This document shows positions 25,804 to 36,600 of a stretch of 64,000 nt of DNA, piece by piece; position 1 is the stretch's first letter, and every line of letters begins with the position of its first letter. The stretch is taken from NCBI GenBank assembly GCA_035627955.1, contig DASPKU010000001.1, positions 474,976 through 538,975 on the forward strand. Direction: 5' to 3'. Source of the DNA: Phycisphaerales bacterium. Its GTDB lineage: Bacteria > Planctomycetota > Phycisphaerae > Phycisphaerales > UBA1924. A program made the translations under genes and the position numbers. The notes below the pieces were generated by a model that saw only the letters and a list, made by a program, of their open reading frames with translations, was not told where the DNA came from and did no database searches.

Positions 25804-26805
25804 TCAGACCGCGCGCTGGAAGGCGAAGTGGGCGGCGCCGACGCAGCCGGCGTCGTCGCCCAGGGCGCTCTGAACGATCTTCACACCCTGGCAGCGGTCG
25901 GGGAAGATGGTCTTGCGTGCCGCCTGACGCACCAGCGAGAGGAAGCCGCCACCGAGCGCTTCGGTGAAGCCGCCGCCGACAACGACGCGCCCGACCGAGA
26001 GCAGTGTGACGGTGCCGCCGATGGCGGTGCCGAGCACCTGCGCTGCGTGCTCGATGACCTCGACCGCGAGCGGGTCTTTGGCGCGCCAGGCCTTGGCGAG
26101 GACCTTCGAGTCGATCTCCTCGGTCTCTCCCTTCTTGAGCTTGGTAGCGTCGCCGCCGATGAGCTTGGTGATCAGGCTCTCTCGCCCGCTGCGGATGAGG
26201 CGCTCGAGGGTCTCGGCCACGCCGGTGCGGGAGCAGACCTGCTCGAGCGAGCCCGCTCCGGGCGGGGCCCAGGGGAGGACGACGCCGCGTCCGATCTCGC
26301 CGGCGGTGCGGAAGTGGCCGTGGTAAACCTCGCCATTGAGGATGAGGCCGCCGCCCAGGCCGGTGCCGAGCCAGACGCCGAGAAGGTCGCGGGCGTTCTC
26401 GCCGGCGCCGTAGAGGTTCTCGCCAAGCACCGCGAGGGTGACGTCGTTGTCGACCGCGACGGGGACGCCGAGGCGCTTACGGAGGATCGAGCGGAGCTGC
26501 ACGTCGCGCCAGCCGAGGTTCACGGCCTCGAGCACGACGCCGTGCTCGGCGTCGACCGCGCCGGGCGCGCCGACGCCGACGCACGCGAGGCGGTTGGTGC
26601 CGGTCCCAGCTTCGGCGCAGGCTTCGCTGAGTGCGCCGAGGGCGCGGACCAGGACGGACTCCTGGCCTTCGTGGGCGTCGGTCTTGACCGACGCGCGGCC
26701 GCGGACGTTTCCCTTGCGGTCAACAATGGCGACCTTGATGCCGGTGCCGCCGATGTCGATGCCGCCGGCGAGGGTGGAGCGGGCGCGTGCGGTTTTCCTG
26801 GCCAT
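25804..26805 (-). CDS. ROK-family sugar kinase (glucokinase-like) lacking the zinc motif
   Basis: 333 residues. The ATP-binding phosphate loop GGIDIGGTGIKVAIVD and the catalytic region (VAVDNDVTLAVLGE, GLGGGLILNG, HFRTAGEIGRG) are typical of ROK kinases, which phosphorylate glucose or N-acetyl-hexosamines. The usual CxCGxxGCxE zinc site after GEIG is absent: the segment reads WAPPGAGSLEQVCSRTG, with only one Cys. The enzyme may be a zinc-independent variant. It follows nrfA by 73 bases on the same strand but has no evident link to nitrogen metabolism. Confidence 0.85.
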   Translation of the reverse strand: MARKTARARSTLAGGIDIGGTGIKVAIVDRKGNVRGRASVKTDAHEGQESVLVRALGALSEACAEAGTGTNRLACVGVGAPGAVDAEHGVVLEAVNLGWRDVQLRSILRKRLGVPVAVDNDVTLAVLGENLYGAGENARDLLGVWLGTGLGGGLILNGEVYHGHFRTAGEIGRGVVLPWAPPGAGSLEQVCSRTGVAETLERLIRSGRESLITKLIGGDATKLKKGETEEIDSKVLAKAWRAKDPLAVEVIEHAAQVLGTAIGGTVTLLSVGRVVVGGGFTEALGGGFLSLVRQAARKTIFPDRCQGVKIVQSALGDDAGCVGAAHFAFQRAV

Positions 26806-26878
26806 GCGGGCACAGTGTGCCGCGCAGGGATGAGGGCGGATTCAGCGGCTCGTGCGATCGGAGGCTTGGCGATGAGTC

Positions 26879-28591
<1,713 letters not shown>

Positions 28592-28600
28592 GTTGAACCT

Positions 28601-29167
28601 CTACTCGGTGAAGCGGTCGTTGCCCCGCCCGGAGCGGGCCTTGTGGGCGTGGCCCACGTCGCTGTGGCAGTGGATACAGGAGGGGGCTTCCTCGTCAACG
28701 TCGTCGGCCCCGACCGCGACCATCTGGTGGACGATGTCGTCGTGGCAGCTGAGGCATGCGCCCTGCGTGACCTTGCGGTTGCGCTTCTTGATCTGGATGG
28801 GATCGTGGTAATCGCCGGTGGTGAAGGCAAGGGAGTGCCAGAAGCCGTTGTCGCTCTTGACGTACATCTTGCCGGGCAGGTTGTGGGGCAGGTGGCAGTC
28901 GTTGCAGGTGGCGACGTGCTTGTGGCTGGAGCCCTGCCAGGTGTCGTAGTGCTCCTGCATCACGTGGCAGTTGGCGCACGCAGCGGGGTCGTTGGTGAGG
29001 TAGGCCCAGCCCTTGCCGTAACCGAAGGTGAAGGCGCCAACGCCGCCGAGAATGCCGAAGACGAGGGCGATGGCGAGGGGGAGCAGACCGATGCGCGCGA
29101 TGGCGGTGCCGAGGCCGTGTTTGCGCGGGGAGTCGGGAGCTGGGCTGGGGGCAACGGGCTCGGCCAA
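28601..29167 (-). CDS. nrfH: NrfH-like tetrahaem quinol dehydrogenase
   Basis: 188 residues from TTG 29167, with AAGGGG 8 bases upstream; a GTG at 29176 is possible but too close to the ribosome site. One membrane helix (~25-50, ARIGLLPLAIALVFGILGGVGAF) is followed by four haem motifs: CANCH (with HVMQ), CNDCH, CLSCH and CIHCH. It belongs to the NapC/NirT family, oxidises menaquinol and feeds NrfA. It lies 9 bases ahead of nrfA. Confidence 0.93.
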   Translation of the reverse strand: MAEPVAPSPAPDSPRKHGLGTAIARIGLLPLAIALVFGILGGVGAFTFGYGKGWAYLTNDPAACANCHVMQEHYDTWQGSSHKHVATCNDCHLPHNLPGKMYVKSDNGFWHSLAFTTGDYHDPIQIKKRNRKVTQGACLSCHDDIVHQMVAVGADDVDEEAPSCIHCHSDVGHAHKARSGRGNDRFTE

Positions 29168-29243
29168 TGGGGGCACCCCTTCGAGTGCTCGAATGTACCG
29201 AGGCGCCAGAGGGTTCGCCAGTCGGGGTGGCGTGAAGGGCCTT

Positions 29244-32123
29244 TCAGAGCGCGGGGTTGCGCGGGCGAGCCAGGGCAAGCGAGGCAAGGCCGACGTTGAG
29301 AAGGACGAAAGCGAGGAGCCAGAAGGCCGCGGAGTCCATGAAGCCGTAGGAGTGCAGGCCGACGCCGAGCATGTTGGTGCCGAACCAGCTCCATGCGACA
29401 ACGATGTTGCCCAGCACGGCGAGAGCGGCGATGCCGGGTGCGCGGACCAGGCCGCCCCAGCGGGCGTGGAGGATGACGGCGTTGATGAGGACGACGAGGG
29501 CCGCGCCGTTTTCCTTGGGGTCCCAGCCCCAGAAGCGGCCCCAGGACTGGTCGGCCCAGATGCCGCCGAGGACGGTGCCGATGAAGCTGAGGAGGGTGGC
29601 GAAGCAGACGACGGCGTAGGTCATTGAGGCGAGGGGGCGGGCACGCTGCTCGGTGAAGGTGCGCGAGGTGGCGCGGATGAGGAGGTAAGTCGCGCCGAGC
29701 AGGCCCGCGAAGAGAGAGGCGGAGTAGCCGAGGGTGATGGTGACGACGTGGGTGGCGAGCCAGAAGTTGGTGTCGAGCACGGCCTGCATGACGCCCATGG
29801 TGTCGCCGTCCTGGCCCAGGTTGTGGGCGACGATGAGGGTGCAGAATCCGATGGAGCTGGCAGCAAGGGCGGAGAGGGCGATGGGGAACCAGCGCTCGAG
29901 CAGAAGGCCCAGGCCCACGGCCGCCCAGCCGACGAAGACGGCCGAGGAGTAGAGGTTGGTGACTGGCGGGCGGCCCTGAAGGTACATGCGGGTGATGAGC
30001 GCGGCGGTGTGGATGAGGAGCGCACCGGCGATGAGGCCGACGCTGATGGTGCGGCAACGCTCGCCCGTGGGGCCGTTGCGGTTGCGCAGGAGCAGAGCGG
30101 CGCACAGGACAAGAAAGGCGAGGACGTACACGACAGAAGCGCCGAGGAAGGGTTGGGCGCGGTTGAACCAGAGCTCCAGGCGAGCCTTCGTGGACGCCCC
30201 GGGCGCCCCGGCATCGACGATGCTCGCGTGCTCGGCGAGGACGGTGTCCAGCGTCGACTGATTCGAGTCGTGGTACGCGGCCATGACGCGGGCGATGGTG
30301 GCGGCACCGGCGCCCTCGGGGCGGTTCAGGCGGGCGTCCTGGAAGCCAACGTGGAAGGGACGCCACTCGCCGCCCGGCGCGGCCGGCGGGACCCAGTAGG
30401 GAGAGCCCATGCGGGCGATGGTGAGGAGCTCGGCAACACTGCCGAAGAGTTTGACAAGGGCGCGGTGGTAAGGGTCGCGCTGCTTGGGCGGGAGGGCCAT
30501 GGCCTTGTCAGCCTGCTCGCCGATGGTGGGCCAGTGCGGCTCGATCTGCACGAGGGAAAGTCGCGCGGGCTTGGTGGGGTCGGCGCCCAGCAGAGTGAGG
30601 AGGTCGGGATGATCGACCTTGACCACCGGGACGTCCTTCACGCGCTCGGGGCGGGCGATCAGGTCCAAGACATAGGCCGTGGCGGCGTACTCGCGGTCGC
30701 TGTCGCGGAGGGTCTGGCGGCCGCTGGCCGCGAGCACGGCCGCGCGGGCGTGGGTGTCGAAGGGTTTGGTGCGGCCGCCCGAAGACACGGGCACGGCGGC
30801 GACCGCGGAGATGTCAAGGTCGTGCGCGGGTTGCGGGCGGGCCGCGGGGGAGAGGGCGAGCGCAGCGCCGATGAGTGCCGCGGCGATGGGCAGAGCGGGG
30901 AAGCGGCGTTGCTCGGTGGTTCCTGCGTTCGGGGCTGGCGCCCGCCGGCGGTTCATGAAGGTGGCGAGACCGATCGTGAAGTGCACGATGAGGCCTGCGC
31001 CCACCATCACGCACGAGAGGTATGGCAGCAGCCAGCCGGGGTTGCGAACGACCTGCAGGACGGTGCCGGTGTTGTCGGGTTTGAAGGACGCCTGGTAGAA
31101 GGTCTCGCCCTCGTAGCGGAGGGGCTGGTTCATGGAAATGAGGGCCTCGCGCTCCACGGCGCGGGAGGGGTCGACTAGGCGGACGTGGCTGGAGAAGTTG
31201 CGGGCGATCTCCGTGCCGGTGAACTTGTCGTGGCTGAAGTCGAGCAGGTGGAGCGTGTAGGGCTTGTAGGTGCGGGTGAAGCGGAGAGCGACGTGGTAGG
31301 TGCGGCCACCGGCGGTGATGGGCTGGGGGTTCAGAAGGTTGGCGGAAACGAGATAGACGCCGAGGTCCTGGTTGGCATGCCAGAGCTGGACGTAGGCGGA
31401 GGGGAGGTCGCTTTCAGCGCCGTCAACGCCGCGGGCGGGGGGGCGGGCGATGGGGCGGAGGCGCTGAGCGAGGCCGCGGTGGGATGGGTCGGGCGTGTCG
31501 TTCGCAACGAGGCCGGAGTTTGGGAGCCAGGAGACGACGGTGATGGAGAAGGGGAGGTCGGGGTGAGTGATGGAGTCGCGGCGTGCGGCGTGGCGCTCGA
31601 GGAGGTGCTGGGGGATGACGGTGACGCGGTCCTGTGTCGGGTCGCTGGGGTCGATGATGGCGAGTTCGACGGAGCGGACGTCCTCGATGTAGCTGCTGGA
31701 GGCGCCCTCGTCGATGCGCATGACGCCCTCGCGGGCGGTGAACGCGGTGACGAACTCCCCCAGGAGCAGGACGATGAGACCGGCGTGGAGCAGGATGACG
31801 CCGCTGCGGCGGGCGGTGAGCTTGAAGCGGAGGGCGTGGGCGGCGAGCAGATTGACGAGCATTGCGCCGGCGATGAACAGGCCGCCGGGGATTGGGAACG
31901 AAAGATTAAGGTTGCTGAACGCGCGCGGGACGAAGAGGCTGAGGGGGATCCAGGCAAGGGCGCTGCGGAAGTAGGTGTCCACCACGTGCCAGATGCCCTG
32001 GTTGGTCTGGGCCAGTGTGCCGGCGAAGATGAGGACCATCGCCATCGCGAGCAGGGCGACGGTGAGGCGGAGGGACGCGAACGCCGCGAGTGCGCGGCGG
32101 GCGAGGGTCACTCCTTCCCCCAC
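29244..32123 (-). CDS. ccsBA: Fused CcsB-CcsA (ResB-ResC) cytochrome c synthase, System II
   Basis: 959 residues. The N-terminal ResB/CcsB half (~1-400) has membrane spans and a periplasmic beta domain ending in a span after residue ~360. A middle periplasmic section contains GGRTKPFDTHARA, common in fused forms from Bacteroidetes and Planctomycetes. The C-terminal CcsA half has multiple spans and the haem-handling WWD motif WGRFWGWDPKENGA with flanking histidines. It exports and ligates haem to CxxCH motifs, so it can mature NrfA, NrfH and the nos cytochrome. Overlaps the upstream lipoprotein gene by 16 bases; nrfH follows after ~75 bases. Confidence 0.93.
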   Translation of the reverse strand: MGEGVTLARRALAAFASLRLTVALLAMAMVLIFAGTLAQTNQGIWHVVDTYFRSALAWIPLSLFVPRAFSNLNLSFPIPGGLFIAGAMLVNLLAAHALRFKLTARRSGVILLHAGLIVLLLGEFVTAFTAREGVMRIDEGASSSYIEDVRSVELAIIDPSDPTQDRVTVIPQHLLERHAARRDSITHPDLPFSITVVSWLPNSGLVANDTPDPSHRGLAQRLRPIARPPARGVDGAESDLPSAYVQLWHANQDLGVYLVSANLLNPQPITAGGRTYHVALRFTRTYKPYTLHLLDFSHDKFTGTEIARNFSSHVRLVDPSRAVEREALISMNQPLRYEGETFYQASFKPDNTGTVLQVVRNPGWLLPYLSCVMVGAGLIVHFTIGLATFMNRRRAPAPNAGTTEQRRFPALPIAAALIGAALALSPAARPQPAHDLDISAVAAVPVSSGGRTKPFDTHARAAVLAASGRQTLRDSDREYAATAYVLDLIARPERVKDVPVVKVDHPDLLTLLGADPTKPARLSLVQIEPHWPTIGEQADKAMALPPKQRDPYHRALVKLFGSVAELLTIARMGSPYWVPPAAPGGEWRPFHVGFQDARLNRPEGAGAATIARVMAAYHDSNQSTLDTVLAEHASIVDAGAPGASTKARLELWFNRAQPFLGASVVYVLAFLVLCAALLLRNRNGPTGERCRTISVGLIAGALLIHTAALITRMYLQGRPPVTNLYSSAVFVGWAAVGLGLLLERWFPIALSALAASSIGFCTLIVAHNLGQDGDTMGVMQAVLDTNFWLATHVVTITLGYSASLFAGLLGATYLLIRATSRTFTEQRARPLASMTYAVVCFATLLSFIGTVLGGIWADQSWGRFWGWDPKENGAALVVLINAVILHARWGGLVRAPGIAALAVLGNIVVAWSWFGTNMLGVGLHSYGFMDSAAFWLLAFVLLNVGLASLALARPRNPAL

Positions 32124-32704
32124 TGCTCCGCGATCGCGTGGGCGAATGACTTGAAGGCGGGCTCGTGCTGGTCGGCGGCGGCGGGAGCGCCGGTGGCCTT
32201 GAGGAAGCGGGTGCGGTTGAGCTTGGGGTGGTGGAGGATGGCGCCGAGCATGTGCTGGCTCGGGCCCCGGAGACGGAGGAGGTGGACAGTGACATCGTCG
32301 TGCTGAGTGGCAGGCGACTCGGCCTGGAAGGCCTCGAGGGTGGTGGGCTCCAGGCCGACCTGGCCGCGCCAGCGGTTGACGTTGGCAAGGAGGCCGCCGG
32401 TGTCACCGGGGAACTCGGAGAGGGCAACCTCAAGGGGGTTGTCGGGGCCGGCGCGGAAGGTGGCCAGGCGCATCTGGCGTGGCATGGGGTCGAGTGTCCA
32501 GCCCTGCGGGGTCGGCCAGGAGGTGGTGCCGGCGGCGGCGGGCGCGGGGGGTGCCGGTGCGACGTGCGGGCGCGGGGCGGGTGTCGTCGGCTGCGCGGGG
32601 GCGGACGACTGCTTGGGGACGGTGTAGGTGTTGACGGCGGGCTTTTCGCAGGCGGTGAGGAGGAGGGCGGCGGAGGTCGTGCAGATGAGGAAGGCGCGGT
32701 TCAT
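32108..32704 (-). CDS. Hypothetical lipoprotein at the head of the ccsBA-nrfHA operon
   Basis: 198 residues. Signal peptide with lipobox LLTAC (Cys19), then a Pro/Ala-rich linker (~35-60) and a compact domain of ~130 residues beginning WPTPQGWTLDPM and including FPGDTGGLLANVNRWRGQVG. No catalytic or metal motif is recognised. Its coupled overlap with ccsBA suggests a role in cytochrome c maturation or nitrite respiration, by context only. Confidence 0.75.
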   Translation of the reverse strand: MNRAFLICTTSAALLLTACEKPAVNTYTVPKQSSAPAQPTTPAPRPHVAPAPPAPAAAGTTSWPTPQGWTLDPMPRQMRLATFRAGPDNPLEVALSEFPGDTGGLLANVNRWRGQVGLEPTTLEAFQAESPATQHDDVTVHLLRLRGPSQHMLGAILHHPKLNRTRFLKATGAPAAADQHEPAFKSFAHAIAEQWGKE

Positions 32705-32736
32705 GGGGGATTGGTAGGCAGGGTGGAATGAGAAAA

Positions 32737-32760
32737 GGCCCGCGTCGGAGGACGCGGGCC
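32737..32760 (-). terminator. Hairpin/terminator just upstream of the lipoprotein gene
   Basis: On the minus strand GGCCCGCGTC-CTCC-GACGCGGGCC is followed by TTTTCTC. A 10-bp perfect stem. It stands 33 bases before the lipoprotein ATG, so it is either the second of two tandem terminators or a leader attenuator. Confidence 0.65.
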
Positions 32761-32783
32761 CTTTGTGCAGGTGGAGGAAGGAA

Positions 32784-32813
32784 AAAGCCCAGGGATCTTA
32801 ATCCCTGGGCTTT
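32784..32813 (-). terminator. Terminator after the SapC gene
   Basis: Perfect 13-bp inverted repeat AAAGCCCAGGGAT-loop-ATCCCTGGGCTTT; on the minus strand it ends in a T-run (CTTTTTCC). It lies 21 bases past the sapC stop. Confidence 0.85.
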
Positions 32814-32834
32814 GGATGTCGGAGTCTTGCTTGA

Positions 32835-33587
32835 TCAGACGGTCGCGGGGGCGGGCTTGTCGCCGGCAGCGGCGATGATGCGGTCCTTGACGGTCTCGAA
32901 GTTGCGCATGGAGTAGAGGTGGAGGTAGAGGAGCTCGAGCTCGTCATTCTTGGCCATCGTGGTCAGGGCGTCGGCGGGGAGGTTGCGGAGCTTGTTGCGG
33001 CTGATGGCGTGGAAGCCGCTGAGGGTCATCTTGGCGCCGGCGGGGGTGGTGACCTGGGCCTGCATGGGCTCGAGGATGTTGAGGTCCTTGATGCGCTTGC
33101 AGAAGGCGCGGGTGCGCTCGTACTGGGCCTGGTACTCCTGGAGGAACTTGAGCACGCCCTCGAGGTAGGCCGTGGGCTTGCCGTCTTCGTTGAAGAAGCG
33201 CTGGCCCTTGCCGTCCTGGTTGAGGCCGGGGTAGGACTCGTCGATGCAGAGGGTGAGGGTCTTGTTGTCCTGGCTCGCGGCGAAGACGAAGGGGTAGCGG
33301 CGGACGAAGGCGGGGACGTAGCGGGCCTTCCAAGTCGAGTCGGCGTTGAGGTAGAGGTTCTCGTCGGACTTGATGCCAAGGACCACCGCGGGGGTGACCT
33401 CATCGCCGGCGATAGTGAAGACGATGGCGTACTCGGAGGCGGCGGGGAGGAACTCCACCGCCGTGAGCGGCACGGCGTTGATGCCGGCGCTGAAGCCGTA
33501 GCCGCCGGAGGGCTCCACGGCGTATTCCTTGTGGCGCGCCGAGGAGATGGGGACGGCGGACTTGTAGATCAGCAGCTGCTTCGACAT
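32835..33587 (-). CDS. SapC-family protein
   Basis: 250 residues from ATG 33587, with GGAG at a spacing of 7 (GGAGCCAACGA). The fold markers of the SapC family are visible: an N-terminal segment (AVPISSARHKEYAVEPSG), then EYAIVFT, YVPAFVRRYPFVF and a helical C-terminal half (LEGVLKFLQEYQAQYERTRAF). No signal peptide, so cytoplasmic. SapC was named from a Campylobacter S-layer locus; its biochemistry is not settled. It starts 41 bases after the giant gene's stop with nothing between, so the two are probably co-transcribed. Confidence 0.85.
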   Translation of the reverse strand: MSKQLLIYKSAVPISSARHKEYAVEPSGGYGFSAGINAVPLTAVEFLPAASEYAIVFTIAGDEVTPAVVLGIKSDENLYLNADSTWKARYVPAFVRRYPFVFAASQDNKTLTLCIDESYPGLNQDGKGQRFFNEDGKPTAYLEGVLKFLQEYQAQYERTRAFCKRIKDLNILEPMQAQVTTPAGAKMTLSGFHAISRNKLRNLPADALTTMAKNDELELLYLHLYSMRNFETVKDRIIAAAGDKPAPATV

Positions 33588-33628
33588 TCGTTGGCTCCAG
33601 TCAGACAGAACGGATATTGGACGCTGTG

Positions 33629-36600
33629 TTAGTGGGGCTCCACGTTCAAGGTCGGTCCGGTGAACCAGACCTTCCCGGCCGTGCCCGCCCCGAGCACATC
33701 GAGGCTGGGGTGAACGATGGTACGGGCGACGAGGCCTCCCGCACGCTTCATTGTCAGGGTTTCCTTCATCTTCCGGTGGTTGGGGAGCAGTCGCGTCCCC
33801 GGGTCCAGCGGACGCAGGTCGCTGAAGTCCCCCAGCGTGGGGCCCGAGGTCGGGGTGGTCGGGCCGGTGTCGGCCGGGCCGCCCATGATCGGGGGCGGGG
33901 GCGGCTCGGCCTGCGGCGCTTCGGCGGCGTCGAGCCCGCCGCCGGTTTGTGAACCGGGCAGGGAACCGATGCCGGAGCCATCGACCTCGACGAGAATGGC
34001 TGGCGTGGGCGTGGTGCGGATGCCAGGGACGATGGCCTGGTGGGTGACGCGGTCGGCGCCGTTGTCCAGGCCCATGGCGTGGCCCATCTCGTCGGCGATC
34101 ACCGAGAGCAGGTCGATGCGCTCGCTCGCCAGGCCCGACTGTGCCGCCCTGTAGTGGCCGCGGTCGAGCGGGTACTCGGCGTCGTCGGTGATCGTGGAGT
34201 CGATGAACCAGCCCCAGCCCGCGGCGTCGGTGTCGATGAAGATGATGCCGTCCTCGTAGCGGCTGAGGTCGTTGCCCTCGAGGTCGATCACGCGGACCGT
34301 GAGCGAGTCGAGGAGGGAGAGGCGGTCGGCGCCGATGCCGGCGGCGGCCCAGCGTGCGCCGGCCTCGTCGAACGCGGCGGTGATCGCCGCGGCCGGGAGG
34401 GTCTGCGCATCGGGGTTGATGACCGGCAGCTGGCCGTAGGCGGCCTCGTCGGTCTTGGCCTGGATGTAGTCGAAGGAGGTCTGGCCCGAGGTGTTGCCGC
34501 GGATGCTGAGGAGGCCGAAGCGGCCCTCGGTGACGGACTCGTTGTAGAGGTGGCTGGCGACGACGGCGTTGTCGCGGATGACGTTGACCAGGCCGCCGCG
34601 GACCTTGACCTCGAAGGTGTAGTCGCGCCCGGCGATGACCGGGACGGCGACGCTGGCGTCGATGGTGACATCGGCGCCGCTGACGTGGCCGATGAGGACG
34701 CGGCCGGTGTCGGCGACCATGACGGCGAACTTGAAGTAGTTCGCGCCGTGGTAGTCGAACACGTAGCCGCCCTGGCCCCAGGTCTTCATCATGCTCTTGA
34801 GGTGGAGCAGGGCGCCGTTGGTGACGGGGAGCGAGCCGATCGTCATGAGGTTGATGGCACGCTCGCTCGCGGTGGCGGTCGCCATGAAGCGGGCATCGGA
34901 ACCGCTGACCCACGTGCCGCCGCTGGGCGTGCCGAAGAACTGGCTGGCCGGGCTCAGCGGGGTGAAGTGGGTGGTGCGGTCCAGGGTGATCGATCCGGGC
35001 GGTGCCTGGACGACGACGTTGTCGAGCTGGGCGCCCGAGTCCTTGGCACCGATGCCGACGATGCCCTCGTTGATGAGGTGGGTGACGCCCTGTGCATCGA
35101 CGCGCGGGGCATAGGTCCAGGAGACGGACTTGGTGCCCTGCGTGAGGGTGACCTGGCTGCCGTTGACCTTGAGGAGGACGACGTAGTCGGTGTCAGGACG
35201 CAGCTGAGCGTTCGCGACGTTGCGGACCATCCAGCCGCTGACGGTGCGCTCGCCGATCTCGAGCTTGTTGGTGGAGATGTTGATGCCGGCGAACTTGTAG
35301 TTCGTCGGGCTGATGTAATCGAAGATGAGGTAGGAGTTGGACTTCATGCCCGCGATGGGACGCATCGCATTGATGGTGGCCTGCATCTCGAAGTAGGTGG
35401 GGATGACGGTGTCGGACTGGTCGAAGAGCGCGAGCGCTTCGCCCGTGGTGCCGAGGCCGTTCTGGGGCATGACCTGCACGCGGCCGCCAGTGACCGTCCA
35501 GCTGCCGGACACGCGGTTGAAGCCTTGGGCGCCGCCGTCATCGAAGCTGGCGGAGCGGAGGACATCGCGCTGGCCGCCAGGGATGTTGCCGGCCTGCGGG
35601 TCGGCGGGGCCGCCGTGCGTGTCGGTCCAGGCGTCGTCGTGCTGGAGGACGAGGCCGAGCTCGCCGCTGGGCTCGCCGTTGCGGGCGATGGCGTCGGCGG
35701 TGGGCGCACCCGGGGCCGCGGCATCACGTGCACGGGTCATGTCCACGCCGTCACTGGCTGAGAGGGCGTAGAGGAACTCGGGGAGCTGGGGCTGGACGGT
35801 GCGGCTGACGGTGGCCATGCCGTAGGGCGCGAAGGGGACGAGGTAGGAGTTCATCTCGCCCGTCCAGTCGATGAGGCGGTCGCCGCCGGTGTTGCCGACG
35901 AGCACGTCGCGCCCGCCGCCGCCGTAAGCGCGGTCCTCGAAGTAGGGCTGGGTGTCGTGCATGTTGTTGGCGAGCGGGTTGTTGGTGGCGCCCGTGGACG
36001 AGTGCTTGTCGTCCATGTTCATGAGATCGTTGCCGAGGCCGCCGTAGGCGTCGTCGCGGCCGGTGCCGCCCACGAGCCAGTCGTTGCCGGTGTCGCCGAA
36101 GAGCTTGTCGGCGCCGTCGTCCCACGCCTGGGCGTAGGGGATGGTCTGGTTGCCGTTCCCCGGAGCGAGGCCTGCCGGGCGGATGACGCCCTCAGTCTCA
36201 GAGAAGTTGAGGAGGAACTCGTAGACGGTTCCGTTGGGAGCGGCCGCGACCATGATCTTGCGGAGCGGGTTGTACTCGTCGTAGAGGGCGAACTCGCCGG
36301 CGCGGTTGCGATTGGCGTGCTGCGCGTCCACGTCGATCGGGTTGAAGAAGAGGACGTTGCCCGGGTTGTAGGGGCGGAGGAAGCCGGAGATCGTGAGGTT
36401 GTCGACTACCACGACGCCGGTGATGCCGCCGACGGAGTTGGGCTGGGTTGCTGCGCGGGTGCCGGCCGCGGCGGTGGGCAGGGCCTCGCCGCCGGAGATG
36501 GCGTCGTCGCCCGAGCCGCCGTGGATCCAGTCGCTGTTGAGGCCGCCGAAGATGATGTCGTCGTTGACGTGGCTGGGCTGGGTGCCCATGCCGCTGGTGC

